Assembly (NCBI GenBank): GCA_009377695.1
Contig: WHTP01000045.1
Coordinates: 1 to 41,046, forward strand
Direction: 5' to 3'
DNA: 41,046 bases
DNA from: Hyphomicrobiales bacterium
GTDB taxonomy: Bacteria > Pseudomonadota > Alphaproteobacteria > Rhizobiales > Xanthobacteraceae
In this document: positions 31,663-40,487 of the stretch, piece after piece
Numbering within the stretch: position 1 is the first letter of the stretch
Layout: every line of letters starts with the position of its first letter
Program-made: the position numbers and the translations under genes
The notes under the pieces: generated by a model
The model's database searches: none
Seen by the model: only the letters and a program-made list of their open reading frames with translations
What the model was told of the DNA's origin: nothing

Positions 31663-32400
31663 TCAATAGTCCACCCTGACCAAATACAGCCCCTCCGGCG
31701 GTGCGACGGTGGCGCAGGCGGTGCGGTCGCGGGCGGCGAGCGCGGCGGTCAGATCATCGGCGCTCCAGCGCCCCTCGCCCACCGCCACCAGCGACCCCAC
31801 CATCGAGCGCACCTGCGAATGCAGGAACGAGCGCGCCGAGGTGATGACGCGCACCTCGTCGCCCTCGCGCACGACGTCGAGCTGGTCGAGCGTCTTGACC
31901 GGCGATTTCGCCTGGCACTCGGTATCGCGGAAGGTGGTAAAATCGTGCTTGCCGATCAGCCGCTGCGCGGCGGCCTGCATCGAGACTTCGTCGAGCCGCT
32001 TCGGCACCCGCCAGGCGCGATGGCGGTCGAGCGTGAGGTCGCCACGCCGGTTGACGATGCGGTAGCGATAGTGGCGCTTCACGGCCGAGAACCGCGCATC
32101 GAAATCCGCCGCCACCCGCTCGGCGGCGACCACCGCCACCGGATGCGGCCGCAGATGCGCGGTGAGCGCGTCGCGCACGGTGTCGGTGTCCCATGCCTTG
32201 GACAGATCAACATGCGCGACCTGCCCAAGCGCGTGCACGCCGGCATCGGTGCGGCCCGCGCCATTGACGGTGACGCGCTCGCCGGCGAACGCCGCGACCG
32301 CGTCGGTCAGCACGCCTTGCACCGTCGGGGCCGTGGCCTGGATCTGCCAACCGGCGAACGGCGTGCCGTCGTATTCGATGGTGAGCTTGTAGCGGGGCAT
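31663..32400 (-). CDS. truA: tRNA pseudouridine(38-40) synthase TruA
   Basis: TruA makes pseudouridine at positions 38-40 of the tRNA anticodon arm. The 245-residue protein is full length: [41 protein letters not shown] with the catalytic Asp in GRTDAGVHA (about residue 52), a second half-site [16 protein letters not shown], and [21 protein letters not shown] near the C-terminus. In many Hyphomicrobiales truA follows def-fmt directly on the same strand; here a c-type cytochrome gene on the opposite strand separates it from fmt, so truA must have its own promoter. Confidence 0.97.
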   Translation of the reverse strand: MPRYKLTIEYDGTPFAGWQIQATAPTVQGVLTDAVAAFAGERVTVNGAGRTDAGVHALGQVAHVDLSKAWDTDTVRDALTAHLRPHPVAVVAAERVAADFDARFSAVKRHYRYRIVNRRGDLTLDRHRAWRVPKRLDEVSMQAAAQRLIGKHDFTTFRDTECQAKSPVKTLDQLDVVREGDEVRVITSARSFLHSQVRSMVGSLVAVGEGRWSADDLTAALAARDRTACATVAPPEGLYLVRVDY

Positions 32401-32463
32401 GGCAGAGGTCGTATCATCGCCACAGAAAAATTGTTAGATACCATCTCCCGGAAGAAGATCACG

Positions 32464-32498
32464 ATGCTTGCAGGAAGGAGGTCACCATGCTTGCAGGA
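32464..32498 (+). repeat. Duplicated start segment before the cytochrome gene
   Basis: ATGCTTGCAGGA occurs at 32464-32475 and again at 32487-32498, a 23-nt period. Between the copies lies AAGGAGGT, an ideal ribosome binding site for the second ATG. Because 23 is not a multiple of three, the first ATG opens only a short out-of-frame peptide. Confidence 0.85.
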
Positions 32499-33005
32499 CG
32501 TTATCTTTTCGCGTGCGTGACCGCGGCAGCGGTTGCGGGCCTGTCATCCGCTGCGCTGGCGCAGGACGCGGTCGCCCGCGGCAAGTATCTCGCGACGTTC
32601 GGCGGATGCCATGACTGCCATACGCCGGGGTATTTCTTCGGCAAGCCGGACGAGAAGCGTTATCTCGGCGGGTCCGAGGTCGGCTTCGAGATTCCCGGGA
32701 TGGGCGTATTCCACGGCCCGAACCTGACGCCCGACAAGGAGACCGGCCTCGGCAACTGGTCGAGCGACGAGATCGTGACCGCGTTGCAGACTGGCGTGCG
32801 CCCCGACAAGCGCGTCCTGGCGCCGATCATGCCGTGGAAGGCGCTGGCGCAACTCACCAGGGACGACGCGACGGCGATCGCGCTCTATCTCAAGAGCATC
32901 CCGCCGGTGAAGAACAAAGTGCCGGGCCCGTTCGGCGCGACGGAAAAGCCGACCGGTTTTGTGATGAAGATCGTGCCGCCGCCAGGCGCGCCAGCGCCGA
33001 AATAG
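32487..33005 (+). CDS. Periplasmic c-type cytochrome
   Basis: This 172-residue protein has a signal peptide (LFACVTAAAVAGLSSAALAQ) and one heme-binding CxxCH motif, GGCHDCHTPGYF (Cys41, Cys44, His45). The distal ligand is probably Met115 in LAPIMPWKAL. The sequence between them (FHGPNLTPDKETGLGNWSSDEIVTALQTGVRPD) resembles the cytochrome subunits of membrane alcohol, aldehyde and related molybdenum dehydrogenases. No dehydrogenase gene is nearby, so its electron donor is unknown. The start is fixed by AAGGAGGT 5 nt upstream. It is encoded against the direction of truA and fmt, with its stop only 4 nt from that of fmt. Confidence 0.9.
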   Translation: MLAGRYLFACVTAAAVAGLSSAALAQDAVARGKYLATFGGCHDCHTPGYFFGKPDEKRYLGGSEVGFEIPGMGVFHGPNLTPDKETGLGNWSSDEIVTALQTGVRPDKRVLAPIMPWKALAQLTRDDATAIALYLKSIPPVKNKVPGPFGATEKPTGFVMKIVPPPGAPAPK

Positions 33006-33009
33006 CGGT

Positions 33010-33945
33010 TCAGGTAAGCCGCGTCCCGACCGCGAGCACGTTGCCGCGTAGGAACTCCTCCGCGCTCATCGGCTGCTTGCCGGCGCGCTGCAGCTCGACG
33101 ATGCGTACGGCACCGTCACCGCAGGCGATGGTGAGGTTTGCGTCGAGCACGGTGCCGGGCGCGCCGCGGCCCTCGCCTTTGGTGGTGCGCAACACCTTCA
33201 CGCGCCCCGGCGCGCCCTCGCCCGGCAGTTCGAACCAGGCGCCGGGAAACGGCGACAGCCCGCGGATATGGTTGTGCACCTGCCGCCACGGCTTCGACCA
33301 GTCGATGCGGGTCTCGTCCTTGGATATCTTGGTCGCATAGGTAACGCCCGCCTCCGGTTGCGGCGTCAGCGTGAGCGTGCCGCGCTCGAGCGCGCCGAGC
33401 GCCCGCACCATGAGATCGGCGCCGCGGCGCGCGAGCTCGTCGTGCAGATCGCCGGCGGTCATGTCCGGCGCGATCGCGATGCGTTCGGCCATGGCGATCG
33501 GACCGGTGTCGAGCCCCTCCTCCATCTTCATCACCACGGCGCCGCTCTCGATATCGCCCGCCATGATCGCGCGGTTGATCGGCGCAGCGCCGCGCCAGCG
33601 CGGCAGCAGCGAGGCGTGCAGGTTGAAGCAGCCGAGCGGGACGGCATCGAGCACCGGCTTCGGCAGGATCAGCCCGTAGGCGACCACGACGGCGGCATCG
33701 GCGCGATGCGCGCGGAAGGCGTCCTGCGCTTCCTCCGTGCGCAACGTCGCGGGCGTGAGCACCGCAAGGCCGAAACGGCGCGCCTCGTGCTCGACCGGGG
33801 TCGGCTGCAACGCCAGACCACGGCGGCCGGCAGGCTTGGCCGCGCGGGCGTAGACCGCCGCAACCTCGTGCCCGCGCCCGACGATCTCCGCCAGCGCCGG
33901 CACCGCGAAATCGGGCGTGCCCATGAAGATCAGGCGGAGGGGCAA
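33010..33945 (-). CDS. fmt: Methionyl-tRNA formyltransferase
   Basis: Fmt formylates initiator Met-tRNA using 10-formyltetrahydrofolate. The 311-residue protein matches the family: [15 protein letters not shown] at the start, [15 protein letters not shown], the catalytic [18 protein letters not shown] region with Asn, His in [13 protein letters not shown], and a C-terminal RNA-binding domain ([20 protein letters not shown]). The start is TTG 33943-33945, directly after the def stop (TGATTG), with GGAGGG a few bases upstream; it gives the expected [13 protein letters not shown]-terminus. def and fmt thus form a tight two-gene operon. Confidence 0.97.
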   Translation of the reverse strand: MPLRLIFMGTPDFAVPALAEIVGRGHEVAAVYARAAKPAGRRGLALQPTPVEHEARRFGLAVLTPATLRTEEAQDAFRAHRADAAVVVAYGLILPKPVLDAVPLGCFNLHASLLPRWRGAAPINRAIMAGDIESGAVVMKMEEGLDTGPIAMAERIAIAPDMTAGDLHDELARRGADLMVRALGALERGTLTLTPQPEAGVTYATKISKDETRIDWSKPWRQVHNHIRGLSPFPGAWFELPGEGAPGRVKVLRTTKGEGRGAPGTVLDANLTIACGDGAVRIVELQRAGKQPMSAEEFLRGNVLAVGTRLT

Positions 33946-34464
33946 TCAACCCTCCACTGCACGCTTTGCGGCCTTGGAAAACTTCTTGGTGATACGGTCG
34001 CGCTTGAGCTTGGAGATGTGGTCGATGAAGAGCACACCGTTGGTATGGTCGATCTCGTGCTGCAAGCAAATCGCGAGCAGGCCGCTCGCTTCGAGCGCGT
34101 GTTCCCGGCCGTGAAGATCGAGATATTTCACACGCACCTGTGCCGGGCGCTCGACGTCTTCATAGTATTCCGGGATCGAGAGGCAGCCCTCCTCGTGCAC
34201 GTCCTTTTCATCCGAGGACCACACGATCTCTGGATTGATGAAGACGCGCCGCTCCTTGTCCTCATCCTTCTTGGACAGGTCCATGGTGATGATGCGCCGG
34301 GCCACGCCGACCTGGATCGCCGCCAGCCCGATGCCAGGCGCGTCGTACATGGTCTCGAACATGTCCTCGACAAGCTTCTTCACGTCCGTGTCGATCTTCT
34401 TGACCGGTTCGGAGACGAGCCGCAACCGCTTGTCGGGAAGGATGAGGATATCGCGCAACGCCAT
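33946..34464 (-). CDS. def: Peptide deformylase
   Basis: Def removes the formyl group from new proteins, reversing the work of the next gene, fmt. The 172-residue protein has the three family motifs: [10 protein letters not shown] (motif 1), EEGCLSIPE (motif 2, Cys metal ligand) and [18 protein letters not shown] (motif 3, HEIDH with two His ligands and the catalytic Glu). ATG 34462-34464 gives [15 protein letters not shown], the typical start; the longer frame upstream has no support. The C-terminal [18 protein letters not shown] is normal for alphaproteobacteria. It is divergent from rmuC. Confidence 0.97.
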   Translation of the reverse strand: MALRDILILPDKRLRLVSEPVKKIDTDVKKLVEDMFETMYDAPGIGLAAIQVGVARRIITMDLSKKDEDKERRVFINPEIVWSSDEKDVHEEGCLSIPEYYEDVERPAQVRVKYLDLHGREHALEASGLLAICLQHEIDHTNGVLFIDHISKLKRDRITKKFSKAAKRAVEG

Positions 34465-34612
34465 GCGCGCGATGTAAGCGGTCGCCGGAAATCGGTCAAT
34501 CCGATGGCGTCCGGGAGGCCGGCAGAACACACAGGCATAACCCCTTGAAGCCTCTTGATATCTTGTTCACTTTTTGTTCCTATGCTCCGAATCGCTGTAG
34601 AGTGGGGCTGCC

Positions 34613-35746
34613 ATGACCGACGATCCTTTCATCCTTGCCGGCGCCGCATCGGCGGCCGTAGCGGTCCTCGCGGGCCTGATCGCGATCATTGTCGCCTCCA
34701 TCCGAAAAATGCGCCGCAACGACGCCGAGGCCGCCGAGAAGCGGATGGCGGAGCTGGCGCGGCTACAGATCGAGACCTCGGCTCGCCTGAACGAAATGCG
34801 CGACATGCTGGCCGGCCGGCAGGCCGAGCTGCATCGGGCGGTCAACGAGCGGCTGGATTCGGTCACCCACCACCTCAGCCAGTCGATGACGGCAACGCGC
34901 CAGCACACCGCCGACAACCTTGCCAAGCTCAACGAGCGGCTCGCGGTGATCGACGGCGCCCAGAAGAACATCACCGACCTCGCCACTCAGGTGACGTCGC
35001 TTCAGAACGTGCTCTCGAACAAGCAGAGCCGCGGCGCCTTCGGTCAAGGCCGGATGGAGGTCATCATCCAGGATGGCTTGCCCAAGGGTAGCTACGAGTT
35101 CCAGTTCACGCTCTCGAACCGCAGCCGGCCGGACTGCGCGATTTTCCTGCCCGACCAGCGGCCGCTGGTGATCGACGCGAAATTTCCGCTTGAAGCGGTG
35201 ACCGCATTCCGTGACGCCAAGACAGACGACGCGCGCAAGATGGCGGCGGCGCGGCTGCGCGCTGACATCGGCAGGCATGTCGGCGACATCGCGGCGAAGT
35301 ATCTGATTCCCGGCGAGACCCAGGACCTCGCGATGATGTTCGTACCGTCGGAGTCGGTCTATGCCGAGCTTTATGACGGGTTCGACGATGTCGTGCAGAA
35401 GGCCTACCGCGCCAAGGTGATCATCGTGTCGCCCTCGCTGTTGATGCTCGCGATCAACGTGGTGCAGCAGATCCAGAAGGACGCGCGCATGCGCGAGGCC
35501 GCCGACAAGATCCACGCCGAGGTCGGCCACCTGATGGACGACATCAAGCGGCTGCAGGAGCGCGTGCTGCGCCTGCAGCAGCATCACGGCCAAGCCGGCG
35601 AAGACTTGCGGCAAATCCTCATTTCGGCCGAAAAGGTGGAGAAGAGAGGAACGCGCATCCGGGAGGTCGAGTTCGACGATGTCGATCAGCCAGCCGACAA
35701 CGTCATCCCAGCGCCGATCCCACGCAAGCTGCAGGTCGGGGAGTAG
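34613..35746 (+). CDS. rmuC: DNA recombination protein RmuC
   Basis: RmuC proteins limit DNA inversions at short inverted repeats and are thought to be nucleases or nuclease partners. This 377-residue protein has an N-terminal membrane helix (FILAGAASAAVAVLAGLIAIIVASI), a coiled coil (about 35-130, rich in Glu, Arg and Ala, with NERLDSVTHHLSQSM), and the restriction-endonuclease-like core: SRPDCAIFLPDQRPLVIDAKFPLEA (with the D-x(n)-D-x-K pattern), YLIPGETQDLAMMFVPSESVYAEL and VIIVSPSLLMLAINVVQQI. It is immediately followed by a block rich in inverted repeats, which may be chance. It diverges from def. Confidence 0.93.
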   Translation: MTDDPFILAGAASAAVAVLAGLIAIIVASIRKMRRNDAEAAEKRMAELARLQIETSARLNEMRDMLAGRQAELHRAVNERLDSVTHHLSQSMTATRQHTADNLAKLNERLAVIDGAQKNITDLATQVTSLQNVLSNKQSRGAFGQGRMEVIIQDGLPKGSYEFQFTLSNRSRPDCAIFLPDQRPLVIDAKFPLEAVTAFRDAKTDDARKMAAARLRADIGRHVGDIAAKYLIPGETQDLAMMFVPSESVYAELYDGFDDVVQKAYRAKVIIVSPSLLMLAINVVQQIQKDARMREAADKIHAEVGHLMDDIKRLQERVLRLQQHHGQAGEDLRQILISAEKVEKRGTRIREVEFDDVDQPADNVIPAPIPRKLQVGE

Positions 35747-35772
35747 CCCTCTAAAGTTCCACTCGCTTGTTC

Positions 35773-35826
35773 CGTCACCTGAGGCGGCCGCAAAATGGCC
35801 ACCTCAGGCGCCATAGCAAGATGACG
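35773..35826. repeat. Degenerate REP-type palindrome after rmuC
   Basis: CCTGAGGCGGCC pairs with GGCCACCTCAGG around GCAAAAT, and GATGACGG follows at the right. It is a decayed form of the GTCATCCTGAGG family. The stem lies about 30 nt after the rmuC stop, so it could terminate that transcript. Confidence 0.6.
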
Positions 35827-35873
35827 GATACAGATTCCCAGTCCGGATAAAGACAGAGGAAACCGCGGGGGTG

Positions 35874-35951
35874 CTAGTGTGGCGGTTCAGAAGTCCGCAT
35901 CATTCTCGCGGCGAGTCCGACATGCGGACTTCTGAACCAAAGCCACACTAA
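35874..35951 (+). repeat. CTAG palindrome A, locus III, first copy
   Basis: A 78-nt copy identical in plan to the locus II copy. The left CTAG is intact and the right one is mutated to CTAA. It is followed by the 13-nt spacer ATTCAATGAGTTG. Confidence 0.93.
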
Positions 35952-35964
35952 ATTCAATGAGTTG

Positions 35965-36039
35965 CTAGTGTCCTTCGATTCCGAAGCTCGTATAGGAGGC
36001 CGCTGCGAAATGGTACGAACTTCGGAATCGGAACACTCG
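35965..36039 (+). repeat. CTAG palindrome B, locus III, first copy
   Basis: A 75-nt copy. One arm carries a point change (GAAGCTCG for GAAGTTCG) and the right end is CTCG rather than CTAG. That terminal tetramer at 36036-36039 is shared with the start of the next palindrome A. Confidence 0.92.
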
Positions 36040-36113
36040 TGTGGCGGTTCAGAAGTCCGCATCATTCTCGCGGCGAGTCCGACATGCGGACTTTTGAACC
36101 AAAGCCACACTAG
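36036..36113 (+). repeat. CTAG palindrome A, locus III, second copy
   Basis: A 78-nt copy starting on the shared CTCG at 36036. One stem base is changed (ACTTTTGAACC for ACTTCTGAACC). It ends in an intact CTAG, followed by the spacer ATTCAATGAGTTG at 36114-36126. Confidence 0.92.
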
Positions 36114-36126
36114 ATTCAATGAGTTG

Positions 36127-36201
36127 CTAGTGTCCTTCGATTCCGAAGTTCGTATAGGAGGCCGCTGCGAAATGGTACGAACTTCGGAATCGGGACACTA
36201 G
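36127..36201 (+). repeat. CTAG palindrome B, locus III, second copy
   Basis: A 75-nt copy with intact CTAG at both ends. It stops 8 nt before the start codon of the AmpG-like permease gene, so the right arm of its hairpin makes up the translation-initiation region of that gene. Confidence 0.93.
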
Positions 36202-36209
36202 ACAATCGC

Positions 36210-37583
36210 ATGACCGCCACGCCTGATTCCGCGCCGACACCTGTGCCGGCCTCCTATCTCGACACGATCGCGGTCTACCTGCGCCCGCGGGTCCTGCTCG
36301 TGATGTTCCTCGGCTTCTCATCCGGGCTGCCGCTCGCGCTGTCAGGCTCGACCTTGCAGGTGTGGAGCGCGGAGAGCGGCGTCGATCTCAAGACCATCGG
36401 CTTCTTCACGCTGGTCGGTACGCCGTATACGCTGAAGTTCCTCTGGGCGCCGGTGGTCGACGCCATCGATATCCCGATCCTGTCGCGTCTGCTGGGGCGA
36501 CGCCGGGGCTGGCTGGTGTTCTCGCAGTTCCTGCTGATGGCGGCGATCGTGTTCCTCGCCTTCTGCGATCCCGCGATCTCGCCGTGGCAGGTTGCCTTCG
36601 GTGCGCTGCTCGTCGCCACTGCATCGGCGACGCAGGACATCGTCATCGACGCGTTCCGCGTGGAAAGCCTCGACAAGAGCGAGCAGGCCGCCGGCATGGC
36701 GTCCTACGTCGCCGCCTACCGGATCGGCATTCTCGCCTCGACCGTCGGCATCCTCTATCTCGTCGCGGCCTTCGAAATCTTCGGATTCGCGAAAACGGCG
36801 GCGTGGAACCTGGGATTTATCGGTATGGCGGCGCTGGTGCTGATCGGCATGGCCACCACCATCGCCGCTACTGAACCGCAGCAATCGAAGGATGCGGAGG
36901 CGGCACATGCCGCCGAAAAGAATTCGGTCACGCGCGTGTTGCAGGCCGCCTATCACGCCTTCGCCGACTTCCACGCCCGCGACGCGGCGATCATCGTGCT
37001 GCTGTTCGTGGTGTTCTACAAGTTCTGCGATGCCTTTGCGGGCGCAATGACGGCGGCGTTCGTCATCAAGATCGGATTCTCGGTCGTCGATTACGCCAAC
37101 ATCGTGAAGGGCGTCGGCCTCGCGGCGACGCTGATCGGCGGCTTTGCCGGCGGCGCGCTGGCAGCGCGCTACAGCATGGTGACCTGTCTCTGGCTCGGCG
37201 CGCTGCTGCAGATGGCGTCGAATCTCACCTTCACCTGGCTCGCGCTCATCGGCACCAATCATTGGGCGCTGGTGACCGCGATCATCGCGGAGAATTTCGC
37301 CGGCGCGATCGGCACCGTGATCTTCGTCGCGTATCTGTCGGCGCTGTGCCAGAACCCGTTGCACACCGCGACGCAGTTCGCCTTGTTGACGGCTCTTGCC
37401 GCGGTCGGTCGGACCTATCTCTCGGCCAGCGCCGGGATCGTCGCCGAGGCCACCGGCTGGCCCCTGTTCTTCGCGATCAGCGCACTGGCCGCGATTCCGA
37501 GCCTGCTGCTGCTCGCGTATCTGCAACAGCGCGGGCACTTTGCCTATCTCGGACCCAAGCGCGTCGTTCGCCTGGACGATTGA
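36210..37583 (+). CDS. AmpG-like MFS permease
   Basis: This 457-residue protein of the major facilitator superfamily resembles AmpG, the permease that brings peptidoglycan breakdown products (anhydro-muropeptides) back into the cytoplasm. Family-like stretches are RVLLVMFLGFSSGLPLALSGSTLQVW at the N-terminus (helix 1), TPYTLKFLWAPVVDAIDIP, and ATQDIVIDAFRVESL with the acidic loop. About twelve to fourteen helices are present. The assignment to muropeptides is by similarity only. ATG 36210 has no good ribosome binding site; a GGGACA lies inside the preceding palindrome. The gene converges on recR. Confidence 0.85.
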   Translation: MTATPDSAPTPVPASYLDTIAVYLRPRVLLVMFLGFSSGLPLALSGSTLQVWSAESGVDLKTIGFFTLVGTPYTLKFLWAPVVDAIDIPILSRLLGRRRGWLVFSQFLLMAAIVFLAFCDPAISPWQVAFGALLVATASATQDIVIDAFRVESLDKSEQAAGMASYVAAYRIGILASTVGILYLVAAFEIFGFAKTAAWNLGFIGMAALVLIGMATTIAATEPQQSKDAEAAHAAEKNSVTRVLQAAYHAFADFHARDAAIIVLLFVVFYKFCDAFAGAMTAAFVIKIGFSVVDYANIVKGVGLAATLIGGFAGGALAARYSMVTCLWLGALLQMASNLTFTWLALIGTNHWALVTAIIAENFAGAIGTVIFVAYLSALCQNPLHTATQFALLTALAAVGRTYLSASAGIVAEATGWPLFFAISALAAIPSLLLLAYLQQRGHFAYLGPKRVVRLDD

Positions 37584-37596
37584 GCCAGCGGATTCT

Positions 37597-38202
37597 TCAA
37601 ATCGCCGTACGCTGGCGCATCGCGGCTGAGAGCGTGCCCTCGTCGAGATAGTCGAGCTCACCGCCCACGGGCACCCCATGTGCAAGGCGAGTCACCGTCA
37701 CGTTGGCGTCGTGCAGCAGGTCGGTGATGTAATGCGCCGTGGTCTGGCCATCGACCGTCGCATTGAGCGCGAGGATGACCTCCTTCACCGCCGGATCGTG
37801 GGCACGCGATACCAGCGCGTCGATCGTCAGGTCGTGCGGGCCGATGCCATCGAGCGGCGACAGCGTGCCGCCGAGCACATGATAGCGGGCATTGACCGCA
37901 TGCGCGCGCTCCAGCGCCCAAAGGTCGGCGACGTCGGCGACCACGACGATGATCGCAGGATCGCGATTGAAGTCGCGGCACACCGTGCAGGGATTCTGCG
38001 TGTCGACGTTGCCGCAGGTGCTGCAAATCTCGATCTTTTCCAGCGCGGTCTGCACCGCGGCCGCGAGCGGCGCCATGATCTGTTCGCGCTTCTTGATCAG
38101 GAACAGCGCGGCGCGGCGCGCTGAGCGCGGACCAAGCCCCGGCAGCCGTGCCAGGAGCTGGATCAGGCGTTCGATCTCGGGTCCGGCAACGGCGCTGGGC
38201 AT
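37597..38202 (-). CDS. recR: Recombination mediator protein RecR
   Basis: RecR acts with RecF and RecO in loading RecA at gaps. The 201-residue protein is full length: an N-terminal helix-hairpin-helix ([21 protein letters not shown]), the zinc finger [16 protein letters not shown] with four cysteines (about residues 59-74), a Toprim domain ([47 protein letters not shown]) and the C-terminal [21 protein letters not shown]. It is the last gene of the dnaX-ybaB-recR order, a widely conserved bacterial operon, though a 72-nt gap with a palindrome separates it from ybaB. Confidence 0.97.
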   Translation of the reverse strand: MPSAVAGPEIERLIQLLARLPGLGPRSARRAALFLIKKREQIMAPLAAAVQTALEKIEICSTCGNVDTQNPCTVCRDFNRDPAIIVVVADVADLWALERAHAVNARYHVLGGTLSPLDGIGPHDLTIDALVSRAHDPAVKEVILALNATVDGQTTAHYITDLLHDANVTVTRLAHGVPVGGELDYLDEGTLSAAMRQRTAI

Positions 38203-38224
38203 TGTCGTGAGGCTTGCTCCGTTA

Positions 38225-38248
38225 CCCCTCTCCCCTCGAGGGAGAGGG
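38225..38248. repeat. Palindrome CCCTCTCCC...GGGAGAGGG between ybaB and recR
   Basis: CCCTCTCCCCTCGAGGGAGA and the following GGG form a near-perfect palindrome at about 38225-38248, followed by GTGGCACCGCGATCGGTGAGGG. This is another short intergenic repeat type common in Hyphomicrobiales. It lies inside the presumed ybaB-recR transcript. Confidence 0.65.
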
Positions 38249-38274
38249 TGGCACCGCGATCGGTGAGGGAATTT

Positions 38275-38595
38275 TCAGAACAGTTTCATCCCCGGCGGCA
38301 GCGGCAAACCGCCGGCGACACTCTGCATCTTGTCCTTCATCAGCGTTTCGACCTTACGGCGCGCATCGGCATGCGCGGCCACAATCAGGTCCTCGAGAAT
38401 TTCCTTCTCGCCCGGCTTGATCAGCGTCTCGTCAATGCGCACGCCCTTGAGGTCGCCCTTGCCGTTGAGCGTCACCGCGACGAGGCCGCCGCCGGCAACA
38501 CCCTCGACCTCGCTCGACTCGAGCTCAGTCTGCATCGCTTCCATCTTGGATTTCAGTTCGGCGGCCTGTTTCATCAGACCTAAGAAATCGGCCAT
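38275..38595 (-). CDS. ybaB: YbaB/EbfC-family nucleoid-associated protein
   Basis: This 106-residue protein is of normal family length. It opens MADFLGLMKQAAELKSKMEAMQ, followed by SSEVEGVAGGGLVAVTLNGKGDLKGVRIDE and the C-terminal EKEILEDLIVAAHADARRKVE. YbaB proteins form tweezer-like dimers that bind DNA. The gene starts 11 nt after the dnaX stop, so the two are surely cotranscribed, and recR follows. Start ATG 38593-38595 agrees with the family. Confidence 0.96.
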   Translation of the reverse strand: MADFLGLMKQAAELKSKMEAMQTELESSEVEGVAGGGLVAVTLNGKGDLKGVRIDETLIKPGEKEILEDLIVAAHADARRKVETLMKDKMQSVAGGLPLPPGMKLF

Positions 38596-38606
38596 GCCAT
38601 CCTCGT

Positions 38607-40457
38607 CTAATTCTTCGGATCGTCGTCGCGGATCCAGTCCGCACCATTGGAATCGTCGTCGGCGGGCGGCAGTTCCGGCGGCATCTCGTCATCATCGCCG
38701 GACGGCAGTGCCGCCACTTGGTCGGGCGCACGCACATCGACGATCTCCGCACCAGGGAAGCGCGACATCACCGCCTGCACCAGCGGATCGGCACGCACGC
38801 CGGTCTTGAGCTCGGCCTGACGCGCGTCGATTTGCGACTTCACCGTCGGCTGCGCCAACTCGCGGGATACGACGACGACCCAACGCCGGCCTGTCCACTG
38901 CGTGAATTTATTCGAAAGATCATTGACCAGCGTCTTCATGGCGCTGGGCTCAAGTGCGACATCGAGCCGCCCGTCCTCGCAACGCACCAGCCGCACGTCG
39001 CGTTCGAGCGCGGCCTTGACTGAAAGGTCGCGCTTCTGCACGGCGAGCGCGATCAGCCCCTCGAAGCTGTCGATCGCCAGGATCGGCGCAGTCGCTTCCA
39101 CCGCCGGCGCGACGTTGCTCATTGGCTGCGCGGTCGCGAGCGCGGCCCGCGGAGCACCACGCGGCGCATCGGCACGCGGCACGTCGCTACGGGCGCCTTC
39201 GAACCGTGACGCCGCCGTTCCCGTCGGAGCGGCTCCGCCGCCGTTTCCGCCCGGGCGCGGCGCCGGCGCGGAACCATTGCCGTCGAGTGAGCGGATCACC
39301 TCGTCGGGCGTCGGCAGGTCGGCGGCATAGGCGAGCCGCACCAACACCATCTCGGCCGCCGCCAGCGGGCGACCCGACTCCTCGACTTCGGTGATGCCCT
39401 TGAGCAGCATTTGCCAGGCGCGCGCGAGCACACGCATCGACAGCGTCTGAGCAAAGGCGTGGCCCCGCACGCGCTCCGATTCGGCAAATGAGACATCATC
39501 GGCGACCGCCGGCACAATCTTCACGCGGGTGACGAAATGCGTGAACTCGGCAAGGTCGGACAGCGCGACCGCGGGATCAGCACCGATATCGTATTGCGCG
39601 CGCAGCTCCTTCATCGCGGCCCCGGCGTCGCCGCGCATGACAGCCTCGAACAGGTCGATGGTGCGGGTGCGGTCGGCCAGGCCGAGCATCTGCCGCACGT
39701 CCTCGCCGCGGACCGTGCCCGCCGCATGCGCGATCGCCTGGTCGAACAGTGACAGCGAATCGCGCACCGATCCCTCGGAAGCACGCGCAATCAGTGCCAG
39801 CGCCTCGGGCTCGACTGAGATTTTTTCGGTCGCGGCAATACCCTGCAGGTGCCTGACCAGCACGTCGGCATCGACGCGGCGCAGGTCGAACCGCTGGCAG
39901 CGCGATAACACCGTCACCGGCACCTTGCGGATTTCGGTGGTGGCGAAGATGAACTTGGCGTGCGGCGGCGGCTCTTCCAGCGTTTTCAACAGCGCGTTGA
40001 ACGCCGCCGGCGACAGCATGTGCACTTCGTCGAGGATATAGACCTTATAGCGCGCCTGCACCGGCGCGTAGCGGATCGCGTCATTGATCTGTCGCACGTC
40101 GTCGACGCTGTTGTGCGAGGCCGCGTCCATCTCGATGACGTCGAGGTGGCGGCTCTCCATGATCGATTGGCAATGCACGCCGAGCGTCGGCATCGAGATC
40201 GTCGGTCCGGTGACCGATCCGTCCGGCAGCTCGTAGTTCAGCGCGCGCGCGAGGATGCGCGCGGTCGTGGTCTTGCCGACGCCGCGCACCCCGGTGAGGA
40301 TCCACGCCTGCGGAATTCGGCCGGCCTCGAACGCGTTCGAGATCGTGCGCACCATTGCGTCCTGGCCGATGAGGTCGTCGAACGTCGCCGGGCGATACTT
40401 GCGCGCCAGCACCCGGTAGCCGGTGCCTTGCGGAGCGGATTGCGTGGCGTCGTTCAT
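38607..40457 (-). CDS. dnaX: DNA polymerase III subunit tau (and gamma)
   Basis: DnaX is the clamp-loader ATPase of the replicative polymerase. The 616-residue protein has YRVLARKYRPATFDDLIGQ at the start, Walker A GVRGVGKT (residues 56-63), Walker B YKVYILDEVHML, and sensor 1 VTVLSRCQRFDLRR. The usual zinc-ligand cysteines after Walker A are missing: NYELPDGSVTGPTISMPTLG takes their place with a single later Cys, as is usual in alphaproteobacteria. A Pro/Gly/Ala-rich linker near 395-460 precedes the tau C-terminal domain. ATG 40455-40457 (MNDATQSAPQ) is chosen; the longer frame reads through a palindrome. A frameshift site making gamma was not identified. The gene is preceded by ffs. Confidence 0.96.
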   Translation of the reverse strand: MNDATQSAPQGTGYRVLARKYRPATFDDLIGQDAMVRTISNAFEAGRIPQAWILTGVRGVGKTTTARILARALNYELPDGSVTGPTISMPTLGVHCQSIMESRHLDVIEMDAASHNSVDDVRQINDAIRYAPVQARYKVYILDEVHMLSPAAFNALLKTLEEPPPHAKFIFATTEIRKVPVTVLSRCQRFDLRRVDADVLVRHLQGIAATEKISVEPEALALIARASEGSVRDSLSLFDQAIAHAAGTVRGEDVRQMLGLADRTRTIDLFEAVMRGDAGAAMKELRAQYDIGADPAVALSDLAEFTHFVTRVKIVPAVADDVSFAESERVRGHAFAQTLSMRVLARAWQMLLKGITEVEESGRPLAAAEMVLVRLAYAADLPTPDEVIRSLDGNGSAPAPRPGGNGGGAAPTGTAASRFEGARSDVPRADAPRGAPRAALATAQPMSNVAPAVEATAPILAIDSFEGLIALAVQKRDLSVKAALERDVRLVRCEDGRLDVALEPSAMKTLVNDLSNKFTQWTGRRWVVVVSRELAQPTVKSQIDARQAELKTGVRADPLVQAVMSRFPGAEIVDVRAPDQVAALPSGDDDEMPPELPPADDDSNGADWIRDDDPKN

Positions 40458-40487
40458 ACTTTCGTTGCTCCGCCCCTCCGCGTCGTC

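Noticed and set aside
35874-36201. Short open frames across the CTAG palindromes
   Set aside because: The frames exist only because the repeats are stop-poor. They differ between copies and show no ribosome binding sites.
36342-37685. 447-codon open frame opposite the AmpG-like gene
   Set aside because: Highly charged translation without family signs; the opposite strand encodes a clear membrane transporter.
38607-40457. Programmed frameshift producing the gamma form of DnaX
   Set aside because: No A6G-type slippery run with a following hairpin was identified in the linker region.
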